A DNA stretch of 64,000 nucleotides. Origin: CAVQMC01 sp963713505. GTDB lineage: Bacteria > Bacteroidota > Ignavibacteria > Ignavibacteriales > Ignavibacteriaceae. The stretch lies in NCBI GenBank assembly GCA_963713505.1, contig CAVQMC010000007.1, positions 186,001-250,000 of the forward strand, written 5' to 3'. The notes below the pieces were generated by a model. The model did not search any database and had not been told where the DNA came from. It saw nothing but the letters and a program-made list of their open reading frames with translations. Shown in pieces: positions 53,084 to 63,759 of the stretch. The first letter of the stretch is position 1; each line of letters begins with the position of its first letter. The position numbers and the translations under genes were made by a program.

Positions 53084-55852
53084 ATGGGATTGTTTAATTC
53101 CAAAGTACTGGACGAATTACGGAAAGAAAACGAAGAGCTTAAAGAACAGATCTTAGCATTTCGCGAAAAAGAAGCTGCAACAAGAAGTTTGGATGAAGTT
53201 TTAATTAAACTGAGAAAAGAAATTGCAGACTTAAACAGATCGAAAAATGAACTTCAAGAAAATATTTATGTTGTTACTCAAGAAAGTGAAGAAAAAAAAG
53301 AACAGGTAAATTCTTTAAAAAAGAAAATCGATGACCTTAAAGAATTAAAAGAAGATCTTCAAAATACAGTTCTTAATTATAGTGATAAAGTTAAAGGTTT
53401 AGAAGAAACCTCCAATAAATCTGCAAAAGCGCAAGTCCATGAAAATCCTGAAGAATTAAAAAATGAAAAAAATAAAATTGAAAAGGAAAATAATGCTTTA
53501 GCCGAAAAAAAATTACAGCTTGAATTAAAAATTAAAGAACTGGATGAGAGTGTAAATAAACTTTCATTAAAAGAAAAAGAGCTTTTAAAAGGTATTGATG
53601 AAAAGGAAACCAAACTTTCCAATCTTTCTATAAAAGAAAATGAAATTAAGAAATCCGAACAAGTTAAATTAGAAAAATCAACAGAACTCGAACAAAAAAT
53701 AGAATCATTAAATAAGGAAATAAAAAACCTTTCCTCGGTTGAATCCGAATTAAACAAATCAATTGCTTCCAAACAAAATGAATTGAAAAATATATCGGAA
53801 AAAAGTGATGAAGATGAAGACAAACATTTGGAGCTAAATAAAATTCGAGAAGATCTATCAAACGATATTGACAGGTTAAAAAATAGTATTACAGAATTAA
53901 CTGAAAAAGAAGAATTTATTAAAAAAGAAATTTCATCAAAAGAAAAAGAACTTGATGAGTTAATTGAAAATACAGGAACGCTTGAGCAGACAAACTTAGA
54001 TCTAAGGAAGAAAATAAATGAATTAAAAGATGAGATCTTTAACGGAGAAAATGAAGTTTTTACTTTAGAAAAGAAAAAAATTGAATTTGATGAACTTACT
54101 TTAAAACATGAACAATTATCGGAAGAGATATTGTATCTTGAACAAGAAGAAAAACAATTAAGAAAAAGTATAAATGAATTTGAAACAAATGCAGCAGAAC
54201 TAGAAAATAAAGAGAATGGTCTAAAACAAAATATTGAAGAAAAAACAAAAGAACTAAAAGAAGGTTTATTAAAAAAGAAGTTAGAAGAAGAAAAAAATCT
54301 AAAAGAAATTCAGAAAAAACTTTTTGCATTGAATGAAGAAGGTCAAAAGTTAGATCAAGAATTAAATATAAGCAAACAGCAAGTTGAAGATTTACAGAAT
54401 CAAATTGCTTCTTTACAACTAGTGGAAGATGAAATAAAGGATAGAATTACGAATCTTTTGGAAGAAGAAAAACAAAAAGTAAACTACATAAAATCATTTA
54501 AGTTCAAAGAAAATAAAATTGCTGAAGAAATAAAGCAAAAAACTTCTCAAGCGGAAAAAATAAATGACAGCATCAACAATTTAAAATCTAAAGAACATGA
54601 CATAATGGATCGTTTAAATGATTTAGTACTTGAAGAGAAATCTAAAAATGATCTTTTAAATGAACTTACAATTAAAATTTCTGCAAAGGCCGAAGCAAAA
54701 ACTTCATTGGAATTATCGATTGATGAATTGGAAAAAGATAAAGAAGAGCTTAATAATAAAATAGAAGAGAATAACAATATTATTGAAAACTTGATTGAAG
54801 TAATTGCGGATAAACAAAAAGAAATATCGGAGTTGGATGAGAACATAAATCTAAAAAGTCAAAAAATTTCCAGGCTGGAATTCGATTTATCGGAGCTCGA
54901 AGATAAGAATACTAAAATGGAGGAAGAATTAAAAAGAATTGAAGATGATAGAATTAGAGTAGAGCAGAAGTTATCGGATACCAAAAACGAATATCAGAAG
55001 TTAACTGAACAAGCTGACGGTGTGAAGCAAATAATTTCTGCCCTGGAAAAAAGAAAAGCCGAAATAGAACAGGGAAACCTTGATCTTGAAAACAGATTTA
55101 CAAAAATGTTCCAGAGATTTAATTTTGAACTGAATGAAATAAACAAAAAGCGAAGCGTATTAGAGCAGGTAATTCTAAATAAAGAAAAAGAAGTTGATGA
55201 AAAAGATCAGCAGCTTTTTGAAAAGATTGCAGCTTTGGAAGAAAGCGAAAGAGTCCTTGGAATGAGGCAGGCAGAAGTAGAATCATTTGAACAGAATATC
55301 GAAAACCTTGAAGAAATGAAAAAAAGCCTTCAGGAAGAAATTACAGCAATTGAACTAAAAATAAATGATAGAAAATCAGAAATCGAAACTATTAATAATG
55401 AATCGGATATGGTTCTTGATAAACGAAATAATATTGAAAAAGATATGATGGAGCTTATCGCTTCATTAACAGCAAGGTATGAAAGTTCCAAAGTAAATAA
55501 AACAAATCTTGATAATGAAATTAAAGAAAAAGAAAAATCCCTTCAGAAAATGAATGATCAGGTTTCCAACTTAAGAAAAGAATATAATGAACTTCAACTT
55601 TCTGTAAGTAAAATGAAAGTGGAAAATGAAGAATACAGAGGAAATATTAATAAACTTGTCAACTTTAGAAAGCAATTGCAGGAAGAAATTGATAAACAAC
55701 AGTCGATTTTGAAAAGATATCAGCAGATAAAACAAAAAATTAAAAACAAAGAAGATGAAGTTTTTAATAAAGCTTCAAAAAAGAAAAAAGGAAGTAAGAA
55801 CAAAGATAACGATGATAATGATGATGGAAATGTGCAAATATTCAATCTGTAA
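53084..55852 (+). CDS. very long cytoplasmic coiled-coil protein
   Basis: A 922-residue protein that is coiled coil almost from end to end, with Leu/Ile heptads and extreme Glu/Lys content. It has no Walker motifs, membrane segment or signal peptide. The N-terminal MGLFNSKVLDEL could be a short amphipathic anchor. The C-terminus is a basic stretch (KKKKGSKNK) followed by an acidic DNDDNDDGN tail. It resembles bacterial filament-forming scaffold proteins such as crescentin-like or FilP-like types only in composition. No function can be assigned safely. Confidence 0.75.
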   Translation: MGLFNSKVLDELRKENEELKEQILAFREKEAATRSLDEVLIKLRKEIADLNRSKNELQENIYVVTQESEEKKEQVNSLKKKIDDLKELKEDLQNTVLNYSDKVKGLEETSNKSAKAQVHENPEELKNEKNKIEKENNALAEKKLQLELKIKELDESVNKLSLKEKELLKGIDEKETKLSNLSIKENEIKKSEQVKLEKSTELEQKIESLNKEIKNLSSVESELNKSIASKQNELKNISEKSDEDEDKHLELNKIREDLSNDIDRLKNSITELTEKEEFIKKEISSKEKELDELIENTGTLEQTNLDLRKKINELKDEIFNGENEVFTLEKKKIEFDELTLKHEQLSEEILYLEQEEKQLRKSINEFETNAAELENKENGLKQNIEEKTKELKEGLLKKKLEEEKNLKEIQKKLFALNEEGQKLDQELNISKQQVEDLQNQIASLQLVEDEIKDRITNLLEEEKQKVNYIKSFKFKENKIAEEIKQKTSQAEKINDSINNLKSKEHDIMDRLNDLVLEEKSKNDLLNELTIKISAKAEAKTSLELSIDELEKDKEELNNKIEENNNIIENLIEVIADKQKEISELDENINLKSQKISRLEFDLSELEDKNTKMEEELKRIEDDRIRVEQKLSDTKNEYQKLTEQADGVKQIISALEKRKAEIEQGNLDLENRFTKMFQRFNFELNEINKKRSVLEQVILNKEKEVDEKDQQLFEKIAALEESERVLGMRQAEVESFEQNIENLEEMKKSLQEEITAIELKINDRKSEIETINNESDMVLDKRNNIEKDMMELIASLTARYESSKVNKTNLDNEIKEKEKSLQKMNDQVSNLRKEYNELQLSVSKMKVENEEYRGNINKLVNFRKQLQEEIDKQQSILKRYQQIKQKIKNKEDEVFNKASKKKKGSKNKDNDDNDDGNVQIFNL

Positions 55853-55913
55853 ATAGTTTATTAGCTCAAATGAATTATTCAACAATTATATACTTAATAG
55901 TGAGTTAGAGAAA

Positions 55914-57271
55914 ATGATAAGAAATTCTAAGGCATTTTTAATCTTAATAATATTCTTTCTATTTTATTCAATTATTTTATTACCGCAGGATTCTTCTACG
56001 GTTAAACATCCTGACTGGAGTTACAACAAAACAATTTATGAAGTAAACTTAAGGCAATTTTCTCCTGCCGGAACTTTTAAAGGATTTGAACCTTCATTGC
56101 CTAAACTTAAAAAACTTGGAGTTGGAATTATCTGGTTTATGCCTATAAATCCCATTGGTGTTAAAAACAGAAAAGGAAAATTGGGAAGTTATTATTCAGT
56201 ACAAAATTATAAAGCTGTAAATCCTAATTTCGGAACATTGGATGAATTTAAACGTTTAGTAAAGGAAATTCATCAAATGGGAATGTACGTTATAATTGAT
56301 TGGGTGGCTAATCATACGGCATGGGATAATGTTTGGGTAAAAGAACATCCGGATTTTTATACAAAAGATTCATTTGGGAAATTTTGTCCCGCCTGTTAAA
56401 GACTGGTCGGATGTAATTGATCTGAATTATGATAATAAAGAATTATGGACTGCCATGATTGACGCTATGAAATATTGGGTGAATGAAACAGACATAGACG
56501 GATTCAGATGTGATGTTGCCGGAATGGTTCCGATTGAATTTTGGAATGAAGCAAGAAAAGAATTAGAAACAATAAAACCGATTTTTATGCTTGCCGAAGC
56601 AGAAGGTCCGCAGTTTGAAGAACATGCCTTTGATATGGTTTACTCCTGGGAACTTCTTCATTTAATGAATAATGTTGCTCAAAGGAAAAAAGAATGCAAA
56701 AGATATAAGCGAATATTTCATTCGTGAAAAATCCCGATATTCTAAAGATGCTTTTTATATGAGATTCACAACTAATCATGATGAAAACACATGGAACGGA
56801 ACTGTTTTCGAAAGATTAGGAAAAGGCGCTGAAACTTTCGGTGTGTTCACTTGTGCAATTACGGGTATGCCATTGCTTTATAATGGGCAGGAAGCTGGAT
56901 TAAATAAACGTCTTAAATTTTTTGAAAAAGATCCGATTAAATGGAAACATTCTGAATTCAGAAAACTTTATACAACTTTGTTTAACGAAAAAATAAAAAA
57001 TCATGCTTTGTGGAATGGTATTGAAGGCGGAGATATGATTCCGGTTTCTGAACCGGGAGATACTTCTGTAATTGCATTTGTAAGAGATAAAGATAATGAT
57101 AAGGTATTTACGGTTTTTAATTTATCAAATAAAGAAGTAATAGCAAATTTACAAAGTGATGAAATTGCCGGCAGCTATAGAGATCTTTTTACAAATGAAT
57201 TAAAAATCTTTACTTCAAAAGAAGTTTTTAAATTGAAGCCCTGGGATTATAAGTTTTACGTTAAAGATTAA
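55914..57271 (+). CDS. exported GH13 alpha-amylase-family enzyme, two frameshifts
   Basis: The N-terminal signal peptide (about 1-27) is followed by YEVNLRQFSPAGTFKGF and the GH13 region MYVIIDWVANHTAWD. One extra base near 56374 and one near 56682 break the gene; reading through gives DSLGNFVPPVKDWSDVIDLNY, the nucleophile in GFRCDVAG (about residue 199), the acid/base Glu in MLAEAE (about 227), and the third Asp in TNHDEN (about 287), plus a C-terminal beta domain. Repaired length is 451 residues. It would cleave alpha-glucans in the periplasm or outside. A terminator follows. Confidence 0.88.
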
Positions 57272-57286
57272 TAAGAATATTTTAAT

Positions 57287-57332
57287 AAACAGCGGTTTAA
57301 AATTATTTATTAGTTTGAACCGCTGTTTTTAT
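57287..57332 (+). terminator. rho-independent terminator after the GH13 gene
   Basis: AAACAGCGGTT pairs perfectly with AACCGCTGTTT over 11 bp, with a 20-base loop region that can extend the stem, followed by a run of T. It lies 16 bases after the GH13 stop. Confidence 0.9.
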
Positions 57333-57391
57333 TTTAAATTTAATTAAATAAATCTTACCTTAATTCTAATTTTAAAAATCACTTCAATAAA

Positions 57392-58132
57392 ATGTCAATT
57401 CAACTTCAAAATATTTCCAAATCGTTTGGGTTAAAACATGCTTTAAGAAATATGGACTTAACTTTTGAAAAAGGGAAAACAAGCGTATTAATCGGTCCGA
57501 GCGGATGCGGAAAATCCACTACTATTAGAATAATTACCGGATTGATTAAACCCGATTCCGGTAAGATATTATTTAATGATAAAGAATTAAGAGAAGATAA
57601 TTTAATTCAGATTAGAAGAAAAATCGGATATGTTATTCAGGAAGGCGGACTTTTCCCGCATTTAAATGCTGAAGATAATGTGACATTATTGGCAAAACAT
57701 ATTGGCTTGGAAAAAGATAAAATTGAAAACAGAATTAAAGAGCTTTGTGATTTCACAAGTTTTCCGATTGACGGATTAAATCGTTTTCCTTCAAAACTTT
57801 CCGGCGGACAAAATCAAAGAGTTAGTTTGATGAGAGCATTAATGCTCGATCCTGAATTTTTACTTTTAGATGAACCGCTCGGCGCTTTGGATCCATTAAT
57901 CAGATATGATCTTCAAACAGACCTAAAAAGTATTTTTAATAAATTAAATAAAACCGTTGTTCTTGTTACACACGATTTAAGCGAAGCTGCTTTTTTTGCA
58001 GACAAAATTATTTTAATGAAAGACGGAGAAGTTGTGCAAACCGGAAATATTAATGAGCTTATAGATAATCCTCAAGACGATTTTGTTAAAAAATTTGTAA
58101 CTGCACAAAGAAGTTTAAAAGAATTTAATTAA
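57392..58132 (+). CDS. osmoprotectant-type ABC transporter ATPase (OpuA/ProV-like)
   Basis: A 246-residue ATP-binding subunit. Walker A GPSGCGKSTT (about 34-43), Q-loop GYVIQEGGLFPHL, signature KLSGGQNQRVSLMRAL, Walker B LLLDEPLGALDP and the switch His in VTHDLSEA are all present. It lacks the C-terminal CBS domains that many ProV proteins use for osmotic gating. It precedes the fused binding-protein/permease gene by 10 bases, and the two form the complete importer. Confidence 0.9.
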   Translation: MSIQLQNISKSFGLKHALRNMDLTFEKGKTSVLIGPSGCGKSTTIRIITGLIKPDSGKILFNDKELREDNLIQIRRKIGYVIQEGGLFPHLNAEDNVTLLAKHIGLEKDKIENRIKELCDFTSFPIDGLNRFPSKLSGGQNQRVSLMRALMLDPEFLLLDEPLGALDPLIRYDLQTDLKSIFNKLNKTVVLVTHDLSEAAFFADKIILMKDGEVVQTGNINELIDNPQDDFVKKFVTAQRSLKEFN

Positions 58133-58142
58133 GAAAGTTTAT

Positions 58143-59636
58143 TTGAAAATTATTATAAAAATATTTTTACTCGTTTTTATTTTTTCTTTTGGAAATATTA
58201 TTGCACAAAAGGAAAATGCCGAAGTAAAAGTGGGTTCAAAAAAATTTACAGAATCGGTAATCCTCGGAGAAATTATAACCCAGCTTGGAAGAGTGGAAAA
58301 TTCCAACATAAAACATTTAAGAGAAATCGGTGGAACCAGAGTTTTATGGAATGCTTTAATTAAAGGTGATATTGATATTTATCCCGAATATACCGGAACT
58401 ATAAGAAATGAAATTTTAGCAAATGATAATATAAGTCAAGAAACGAATCTTAGTAAAGCACTTAAAAAATATTCAATTAAAATTAGTAAACCTCTTGGTT
58501 TTGATGACACATATGCATTAGGAATGAAAAATAAACTAGCTGATAAATTAGGAATTTATTCCATTTCCGATCTTAAAAAATATCCAAATTTGAAGTTTGG
58601 ATTTAGCAATGAATTCATGGATAGAAAAGACGGCTGGCCTGGAATTCAAAAAGCTTACAATCTTCCGCAAAAAAATGTAACAGGATTAGATCATGATTTA
58701 GCTTACCGCGGAATTGACAACGGCTCAATTGATGTGACTGATTTTTATTCAACGGATGCAGATATAAAATATTACAATTTAAAAGTATTAAAAGATGATC
58801 TGCATTATTTCCCTGAATATAAGGCCGTAATTCTTTACAGAAATGATTTAATTGAAAAGACTCCCAAAACTTTAAAATCAATTTTAAGACTTGAAGGAAG
58901 CATTCCCGAATCAACGATGATTGCGATGAATGCAGAAGTAAAAATTAATAAAAAATCAGAAGCAGAAGTTGCGTCAAAATTTATTGAAGATAATTTTAAA
59001 ATTAGTCCGGAATTTTCCGAAGAAACTTTTATTCAAAGTCTTTGGCGATATACAAAACAGCATTTATTTTTAGTTGCTGTTTCATTGTTTGCTGCAATTA
59101 TAGTTTCAATTCCTTTGGGGATTTTAGCTTACAAGAAAAAGAAAGCTCGAAATTTAATTTTGGGCACTGTCGGAGTAATTCAAACAATACCTTCCCTTGC
59201 TCTTTTGGTTTTTATGATTCCTTTAATTGGAATTGGTTCATGGCCTGCTATTGTTGCATTATTTTTATATAGTTTATTACCGATTGTCAGAAATACATTT
59301 TCAGGATTAAATCAAATATCACCTTCTGTTTTAGAATCAGCAGAAGTACTTGGTTTAACACCGTTTTCAAAATTAAGGTTAATAGAACTGCCGATCGCTT
59401 CCAGATCAATTTTAGCAGGAATAAAAACATCAGCGGTAATTAATGTTGGAACTGCAACTCTTGGCGCTTTAATCGGAGCAGGAGGTTACGGTCAGCCGAT
59501 TTTAACCGGAATTAGATTAGACAGTATTTCATTGATTCTTGAAGGTGCGATCCCAGCAGCAGTTTTAGCGCTATTAGTTCAATGGCTTTTCGATCTTTTA
59601 GAAATTTTTATCGTACCGAAAGGATTGAGAGAATAA
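58143..59636 (+). CDS. fused glycine betaine/choline-type binding protein and permease
   Basis: A 497-residue protein starting at TTG. Residues 1-21 are a signal peptide; about 25-290 form an OpuAC-type binding domain (VGSKKFTESVILGEII, LKGDIDIYPEYTGT-like KGDIDIYPEYTGT); about 300-497 form a permease with five or six membrane segments and an EAA loop at ESAEVLGLTPFSKLRLIELP. The order, binding domain first and permease second, is the reverse of the well-known permease-first fusions of this family. With the ATPase encoded just upstream it makes a two-gene importer for compatible solutes such as betaine; the substrate is inferred from family. Confidence 0.88.
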   Translation: MKIIIKIFLLVFIFSFGNIIAQKENAEVKVGSKKFTESVILGEIITQLGRVENSNIKHLREIGGTRVLWNALIKGDIDIYPEYTGTIRNEILANDNISQETNLSKALKKYSIKISKPLGFDDTYALGMKNKLADKLGIYSISDLKKYPNLKFGFSNEFMDRKDGWPGIQKAYNLPQKNVTGLDHDLAYRGIDNGSIDVTDFYSTDADIKYYNLKVLKDDLHYFPEYKAVILYRNDLIEKTPKTLKSILRLEGSIPESTMIAMNAEVKINKKSEAEVASKFIEDNFKISPEFSEETFIQSLWRYTKQHLFLVAVSLFAAIIVSIPLGILAYKKKKARNLILGTVGVIQTIPSLALLVFMIPLIGIGSWPAIVALFLYSLLPIVRNTFSGLNQISPSVLESAEVLGLTPFSKLRLIELPIASRSILAGIKTSAVINVGTATLGALIGAGGYGQPILTGIRLDSISLILEGAIPAAVLALLVQWLFDLLEIFIVPKGLRE

Positions 59637-59867
59637 TATTTAACTTTTGTCAACAATTACCACTTCTCATTTCTTAGAATCCTTTAAATCTTCATTTCTC
59701 CGTAATGATAAGAAAACTTCAAAAAAATTGTTAAAATATTGATATTTCAACGATTTACAGCATTTAAAATAGTGGAATATAATTTGAAATATTCATTATT
59801 CATATTTGCCGATTGCTATATTTTTTCGGCTTCATAATCCATTATTTGTTTTTAAAACAGGGGATTT

Positions 59868-60756
59868 ATGTACAACTCAATAGTTTTGGTTAAACAGGTT
59901 CCGGATACGGCTAATATTTCCGGTAAAGTGATGCGCGACGATGGAACTGTAAACCGGGCAATGCTTCCCGCCATATTTAATCACGAAGATAAAGTCTCAC
60001 TCGAATTAGCTCTGCAAATAAAAGAGAAGTACGGCGGCAAAGTTACCGCAATTACAATGGGCCCACCGAGAGCTTCCGATATGCTGAGAGAATGTTTATA
60101 CATGGGAGCTGATGAAGCATATTTAATAAGCGATAGAAAATTTGCAGGTGCCGATACTCTTGCAACTTCATATGTCTTAAGTGAAGCAATAAAAAAGATT
60201 GGTGATTATGACTTTATATTTGCAGGCAGACAAGCAATCGACGGCGACACTGCTCAAGTCGGACCTCAAACAGCTGAAAAGTTAAACATTCCACAAATTA
60301 CTTATGCCGAAGAAATAATAAATGTTGAAAAAGATAAAGTAAAGATTAAAAGAAAAATTGACGGCGGTTATGAAATTTTAGAAAGCAAACTCCCTGTGCT
60401 TGTTACAGTATTAAAAGGTTCAGTAGAACCGAGACCATTTCAAAGCAAAAAGAGTTATGGCTTATAAAAATGCTAAATCAGTTATAGATCTGGAAAAACT
60501 AACCGAAGGTAATTCACTTCTGTATATTGATAAATTAATCTTTGAATATTCTTCACGTTCATTATTAATAAATACTTTAACTATGGATGATTTGCAGTTA
60601 GATACCGAAAGATGTGGAATCAAAGGTTCTCCTACAAAAGTATTTAAAATTGAGTCAGTCGTTTTGGCTGGTGGTAATCATATTAAAATTGATCCCACTA
60701 AATCCGGGATGAATACACTTATTGACAAATTAATGGAAGATCACATATTCGGATAA
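59868..60756 (+). CDS. etfB: electron transfer flavoprotein beta subunit, frameshifted
   Basis: EtfB pairs with EtfA to carry electrons from acyl-CoA dehydrogenases. The first frame holds VLVKQVPDTANISGKVM, ITMGPPRASDMLRECLYMGADEAYL, and FAGRQAIDGDTAQVGPQTAEKL (nucleotide-binding). It ends after PRPFQSK; one extra A in the A-run near 60450 shifts the frame, which then continues VMAYKNAKSVIDLE and CGIKGSPTKVFKIE, the usual C-terminus. Repaired length is 295 residues. It leads the operon etfB-etfA-acyl-CoA dehydrogenase. Confidence 0.93.
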
Positions 60757-60766
60757 GGAATCAAAA

Positions 60767-61787
60767 ATGTCAAAAACTAATAATGAAGTTTGGGTTTTTA
60801 TTGAACAGCGAGACGGCAAACCGGCTGATGTAAGTTTTGAACTTTTATGTAAAGGCAGAAAACTTGCTGATTCTATGAGTGGTGTTTTGAAATCGATTGT
60901 TATTGGAGATTCAGTTGATGAAATTGCAGAGCAGACTTTTCTATATGGAACCGACGAAGCTTATGTGATAGATAATCCCGAATTAAAACATTATAAAACT
61001 TTACCTTACAGCAGAATCTTAAATGGACTGATAAAAAAACATTCTCCAAGAATTGTATTATTCGGAGCTACAGTAATTGGAAGAGATTTAGCTCCCCGTG
61101 TAGCTTCTCATACAAAAAGCGGACTCACAGCCGACTGTACCGATCTTCAGATTTCTAATGTCAATTATCTTCGACATGAATATGAAAACCTTTTACTTCA
61201 AATAAGACCTGCTTTTGGCGGTAATATAATTGCGACTATAATTACACCTGACAATCCAATTCAAATGGCAACCGTTAGGGAGGGTGTAATGGAAATGCAT
61301 AAATTGGATAATCCAAAAGAGATTAAAATTACCAAAATAGAATTATACGCCGGATCCAACTGATGAATTAATAAAATTAATTGAACAGCATAGAGAAGAA
61401 AATAAAGTAAATCTAAAAGGTGCTTCAGTAATTGTTGCCGGCGGTTATGGAATGGGTACCAAAGAAAACTTTAATTTAATTAATGAATTAGCACATGTTT
61501 TAGGCGGCGAAGTTGCAGGAAGCCGCGCAGCAGTTGATGCCGGTTTTATTCCTCCTGAAAGACAGGTTGGACAAACAGGTGTAACAGTAAGACCGAAACT
61601 TTACATAGCAGTTGGAATTTCCGGTGCTATTCAGCATAGAGCTGGAATGCAGGAAGCAAATAAAATAATAGCGATAAATTCCGATCCTGATGCACCGATT
61701 TTTGATATTAGTCATTACGGCATTGTCGGCGATGCAATGGAAGTAATTCCGGCCTTTATTGATGCATATAAAAATAAATTAAAATAG
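60767..61787 (+). CDS. etfA: electron transfer flavoprotein alpha subunit, frameshifted
   Basis: The N-terminal domain (WVFIEQRDGKPADVSFELL, FGATVIGRDLAPRVA, TADCTDL) runs into a break at about 61352, where an extra G in GG shifts the frame. The C-terminal FAD-binding domain continues DPTDELIKLIEQ, GGEVAGSRAAVDAGF, RQVGQTGVTVRP, AVGISGAIQHRAGM and NSDPDAPIFDISHYGIVGD, all hallmark residues. Repaired length is 339 residues, typical of EtfA. It follows etfB by 10 bases and precedes the dehydrogenase by 7. Confidence 0.94.
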
Positions 61788-61794
61788 GGAAAAT

Positions 61795-63516
61795 ATGCCA
61801 AATTTTTTCTTGGATAACAGCGATATACTTTTCCATTTTGATAATCTCGATTTGGAAGAAATTGTAAAAATTTCAGAAGACAATTATAACCAAGCTAAAG
61901 AATATAAATATGCACCTGAAAATTATGAAGATGCTATGGAAAACTATAGAAAGGTTTTGGAGATTGTTGGTGATATAGCCGGGAATTATATTGCTCTCAG
62001 AGCTGCCGATGTAGATTTAGAAGGTGCCGTTTATAAAGATGGAAAGGTTCATTATGCGAAAGGAACAAAAGAAAATTTAAATCAATTAGCTCAAGCTGAT
62101 TTAATGGGAATGATACTACCAAGATTATACGGCGGACTTAATTTTCCTTTTACTGTTTATATGATTGCAGTAGAATTGGTATCAAGAGCTGATGCATCTT
62201 TGATGAATATTTTTGGTCTGCAGGATATTGCCGATACAATTAAAAAATTCGGTAATGAAGATCAGCGCAGTGAATTTCTTCCTAAATTTTCAACCGGAGA
62301 ATTTACCGGAGCAATGGCTTTAACAGAGCCGGATGCAGGCTCGGATTTGCAAGCCGTAAAACTTCATGCTTATCAAGATGAGCACGGTAAATGGTTTTTA
62401 AAAGGTGTTAAAAGATTTATAACGAATGGTAACGGGGATGTGCTTCTAGTTTTAGCTCGATCAGAAGCTGGAACAAAAGATGGACGCGGTTTAAGTTTAT
62501 TTGCTTGCTATGGCGATGAAACAGTAAGAGTGAGAAGAATCGAGAACAAGCTAGGAATTCATGGGTCACCAACCTGCGAGCTTCAGTTTAACGATACTCC
62601 TGCTCAATTAGTTGGTCATAGAAAATTCGGATTAATAAAATATGTTCTTGATTTGATGTTCAGAGCGAGAATGGGTGTTTCCGCTCAAGCTTTGGGAATT
62701 GCGCAAGCAGCATATGAAGAAGCTTTAAAATATGCAAAAGAAAGAGAACAATTTGGAAAACCGATTTATAATATTCCGGTTGTTACAAATATGCTTATAG
62801 ATATGCGTGTTATGCTTGAAAGCAATCGATCACTATTTTACAGCGCAGCAAAAAGTGTGGATAAAAAAGAAAAACTTGAAGAGTTAATCGAAAGACTTAA
62901 GTCAGAAGGTAAACCATTTTCAGAAGAAAACATCAAACTAAAACAAGCAACAAAAATTGCTAATCTTCTGACTCCGATGTCAAAATATATTTTAGCTGAA
63001 GCTGCAAATAAAATAAGTTATGATGCATTGCAGATCCACGGCGGGACCGGTTACATGAAAGAATTCAAAGTTGAAAGATTAGCACGTGATGCAAGAATTA
63101 CAAATATTTACGAAGGCACATCCCAAATGCAGATTGTTGCTGCTGCAGGCGGTGTTATAAATGATGTAATGGGAGAGCATTTTGACGAAAAAGAAAAAAC
63201 TAATTATAAAGGCGGTTTAAATAATCTTGTTAATAAATTAGTTGAAATAAGAGAAATATATAAAGACTGTTTAAAATATGTGCTTGATAAAAAAGATGTC
63301 GCATTTCAGGATGTTGCTTCTAAAGATTTGGTGGAACTTTACAGTTATCTTTATATAGGTTACTTGCTTCTCGATGAAGCTGAAAAAAATCCAAGAAAAG
63401 TATTTATTGCTAACAGATATATTATAAATGCATTAGCAAATGCCAGAAAAAATGCAGAATCAATTAAAGATGAATTGTTTTCGGATATTCTTCATGCAAA
63501 TGAAATTTTAATATAA
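61795..63516 (+). CDS. acyl-CoA dehydrogenase, long form
   Basis: A 573-residue flavoenzyme, longer than the roughly 380 residues of standard members. The core has GAMALTEPDAGSDL, the FAD/substrate region ITNGNGDVLLVLAR, RARMGVSAQALGIAQAAYEEAL, YAKEREQFGKPI, and ALQIHGGTGYMKEF with the catalytic-Glu region YEGTSQMQ. About 130 extra C-terminal residues form a helical domain seen in some larger bacterial members. It oxidises an acyl-CoA and passes electrons to the EtfAB encoded just upstream. Chain-length preference is unknown. Confidence 0.93.
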   Translation: MPNFFLDNSDILFHFDNLDLEEIVKISEDNYNQAKEYKYAPENYEDAMENYRKVLEIVGDIAGNYIALRAADVDLEGAVYKDGKVHYAKGTKENLNQLAQADLMGMILPRLYGGLNFPFTVYMIAVELVSRADASLMNIFGLQDIADTIKKFGNEDQRSEFLPKFSTGEFTGAMALTEPDAGSDLQAVKLHAYQDEHGKWFLKGVKRFITNGNGDVLLVLARSEAGTKDGRGLSLFACYGDETVRVRRIENKLGIHGSPTCELQFNDTPAQLVGHRKFGLIKYVLDLMFRARMGVSAQALGIAQAAYEEALKYAKEREQFGKPIYNIPVVTNMLIDMRVMLESNRSLFYSAAKSVDKKEKLEELIERLKSEGKPFSEENIKLKQATKIANLLTPMSKYILAEAANKISYDALQIHGGTGYMKEFKVERLARDARITNIYEGTSQMQIVAAAGGVINDVMGEHFDEKEKTNYKGGLNNLVNKLVEIREIYKDCLKYVLDKKDVAFQDVASKDLVELYSYLYIGYLLLDEAEKNPRKVFIANRYIINALANARKNAESIKDELFSDILHANEILI

Positions 63517-63546
63517 AAATTTAAGTCACTTTAATTAAAAGTTATT

Positions 63547-63759
63547 ATGGAAACTAAACAATTATTTTACTACCGCATTTTTGATGATAAAGAAGATTTC
63601 AACTTTATAAAAAGCTCACTTCCTCATCATGAAGTTGAAAAAATTCTTAAAACTTACGAAAAATCACATCAAAAATATTTTAACAGCGAATTAGTAAATT
63701 ATTTACAAAAATTCGATCCTGAAGCGGAAATTATAGAAGTAAGCGATATGTCTTATTGA
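63547..63759 (+). CDS. hypothetical 70-residue protein
   Basis: A short charged protein rich in Lys, Glu and aromatic residues (METKQLFYYRIFDDKEDF; YFNSELVNYLQKF). No membrane segment, cysteine or recognised motif, and the upstream ribosome site is weak. It lies 30 bases after the dehydrogenase gene and 89 before the GatE-like start. Coding is plausible from codon use but not certain. Confidence 0.5.
   Translation: METKQLFYYRIFDDKEDFNFIKSSLPHHEVEKILKTYEKSHQKYFNSELVNYLQKFDPEAEIIEVSDMSY

Noticed and set aside
53377..53861. Long open frames on the minus strand inside the coiled-coil gene
   Set aside because: They are Ser/Phe/Leu-rich mirror frames of the Glu/Lys-rich coding strand, without ribosome sites or recognisable domains.
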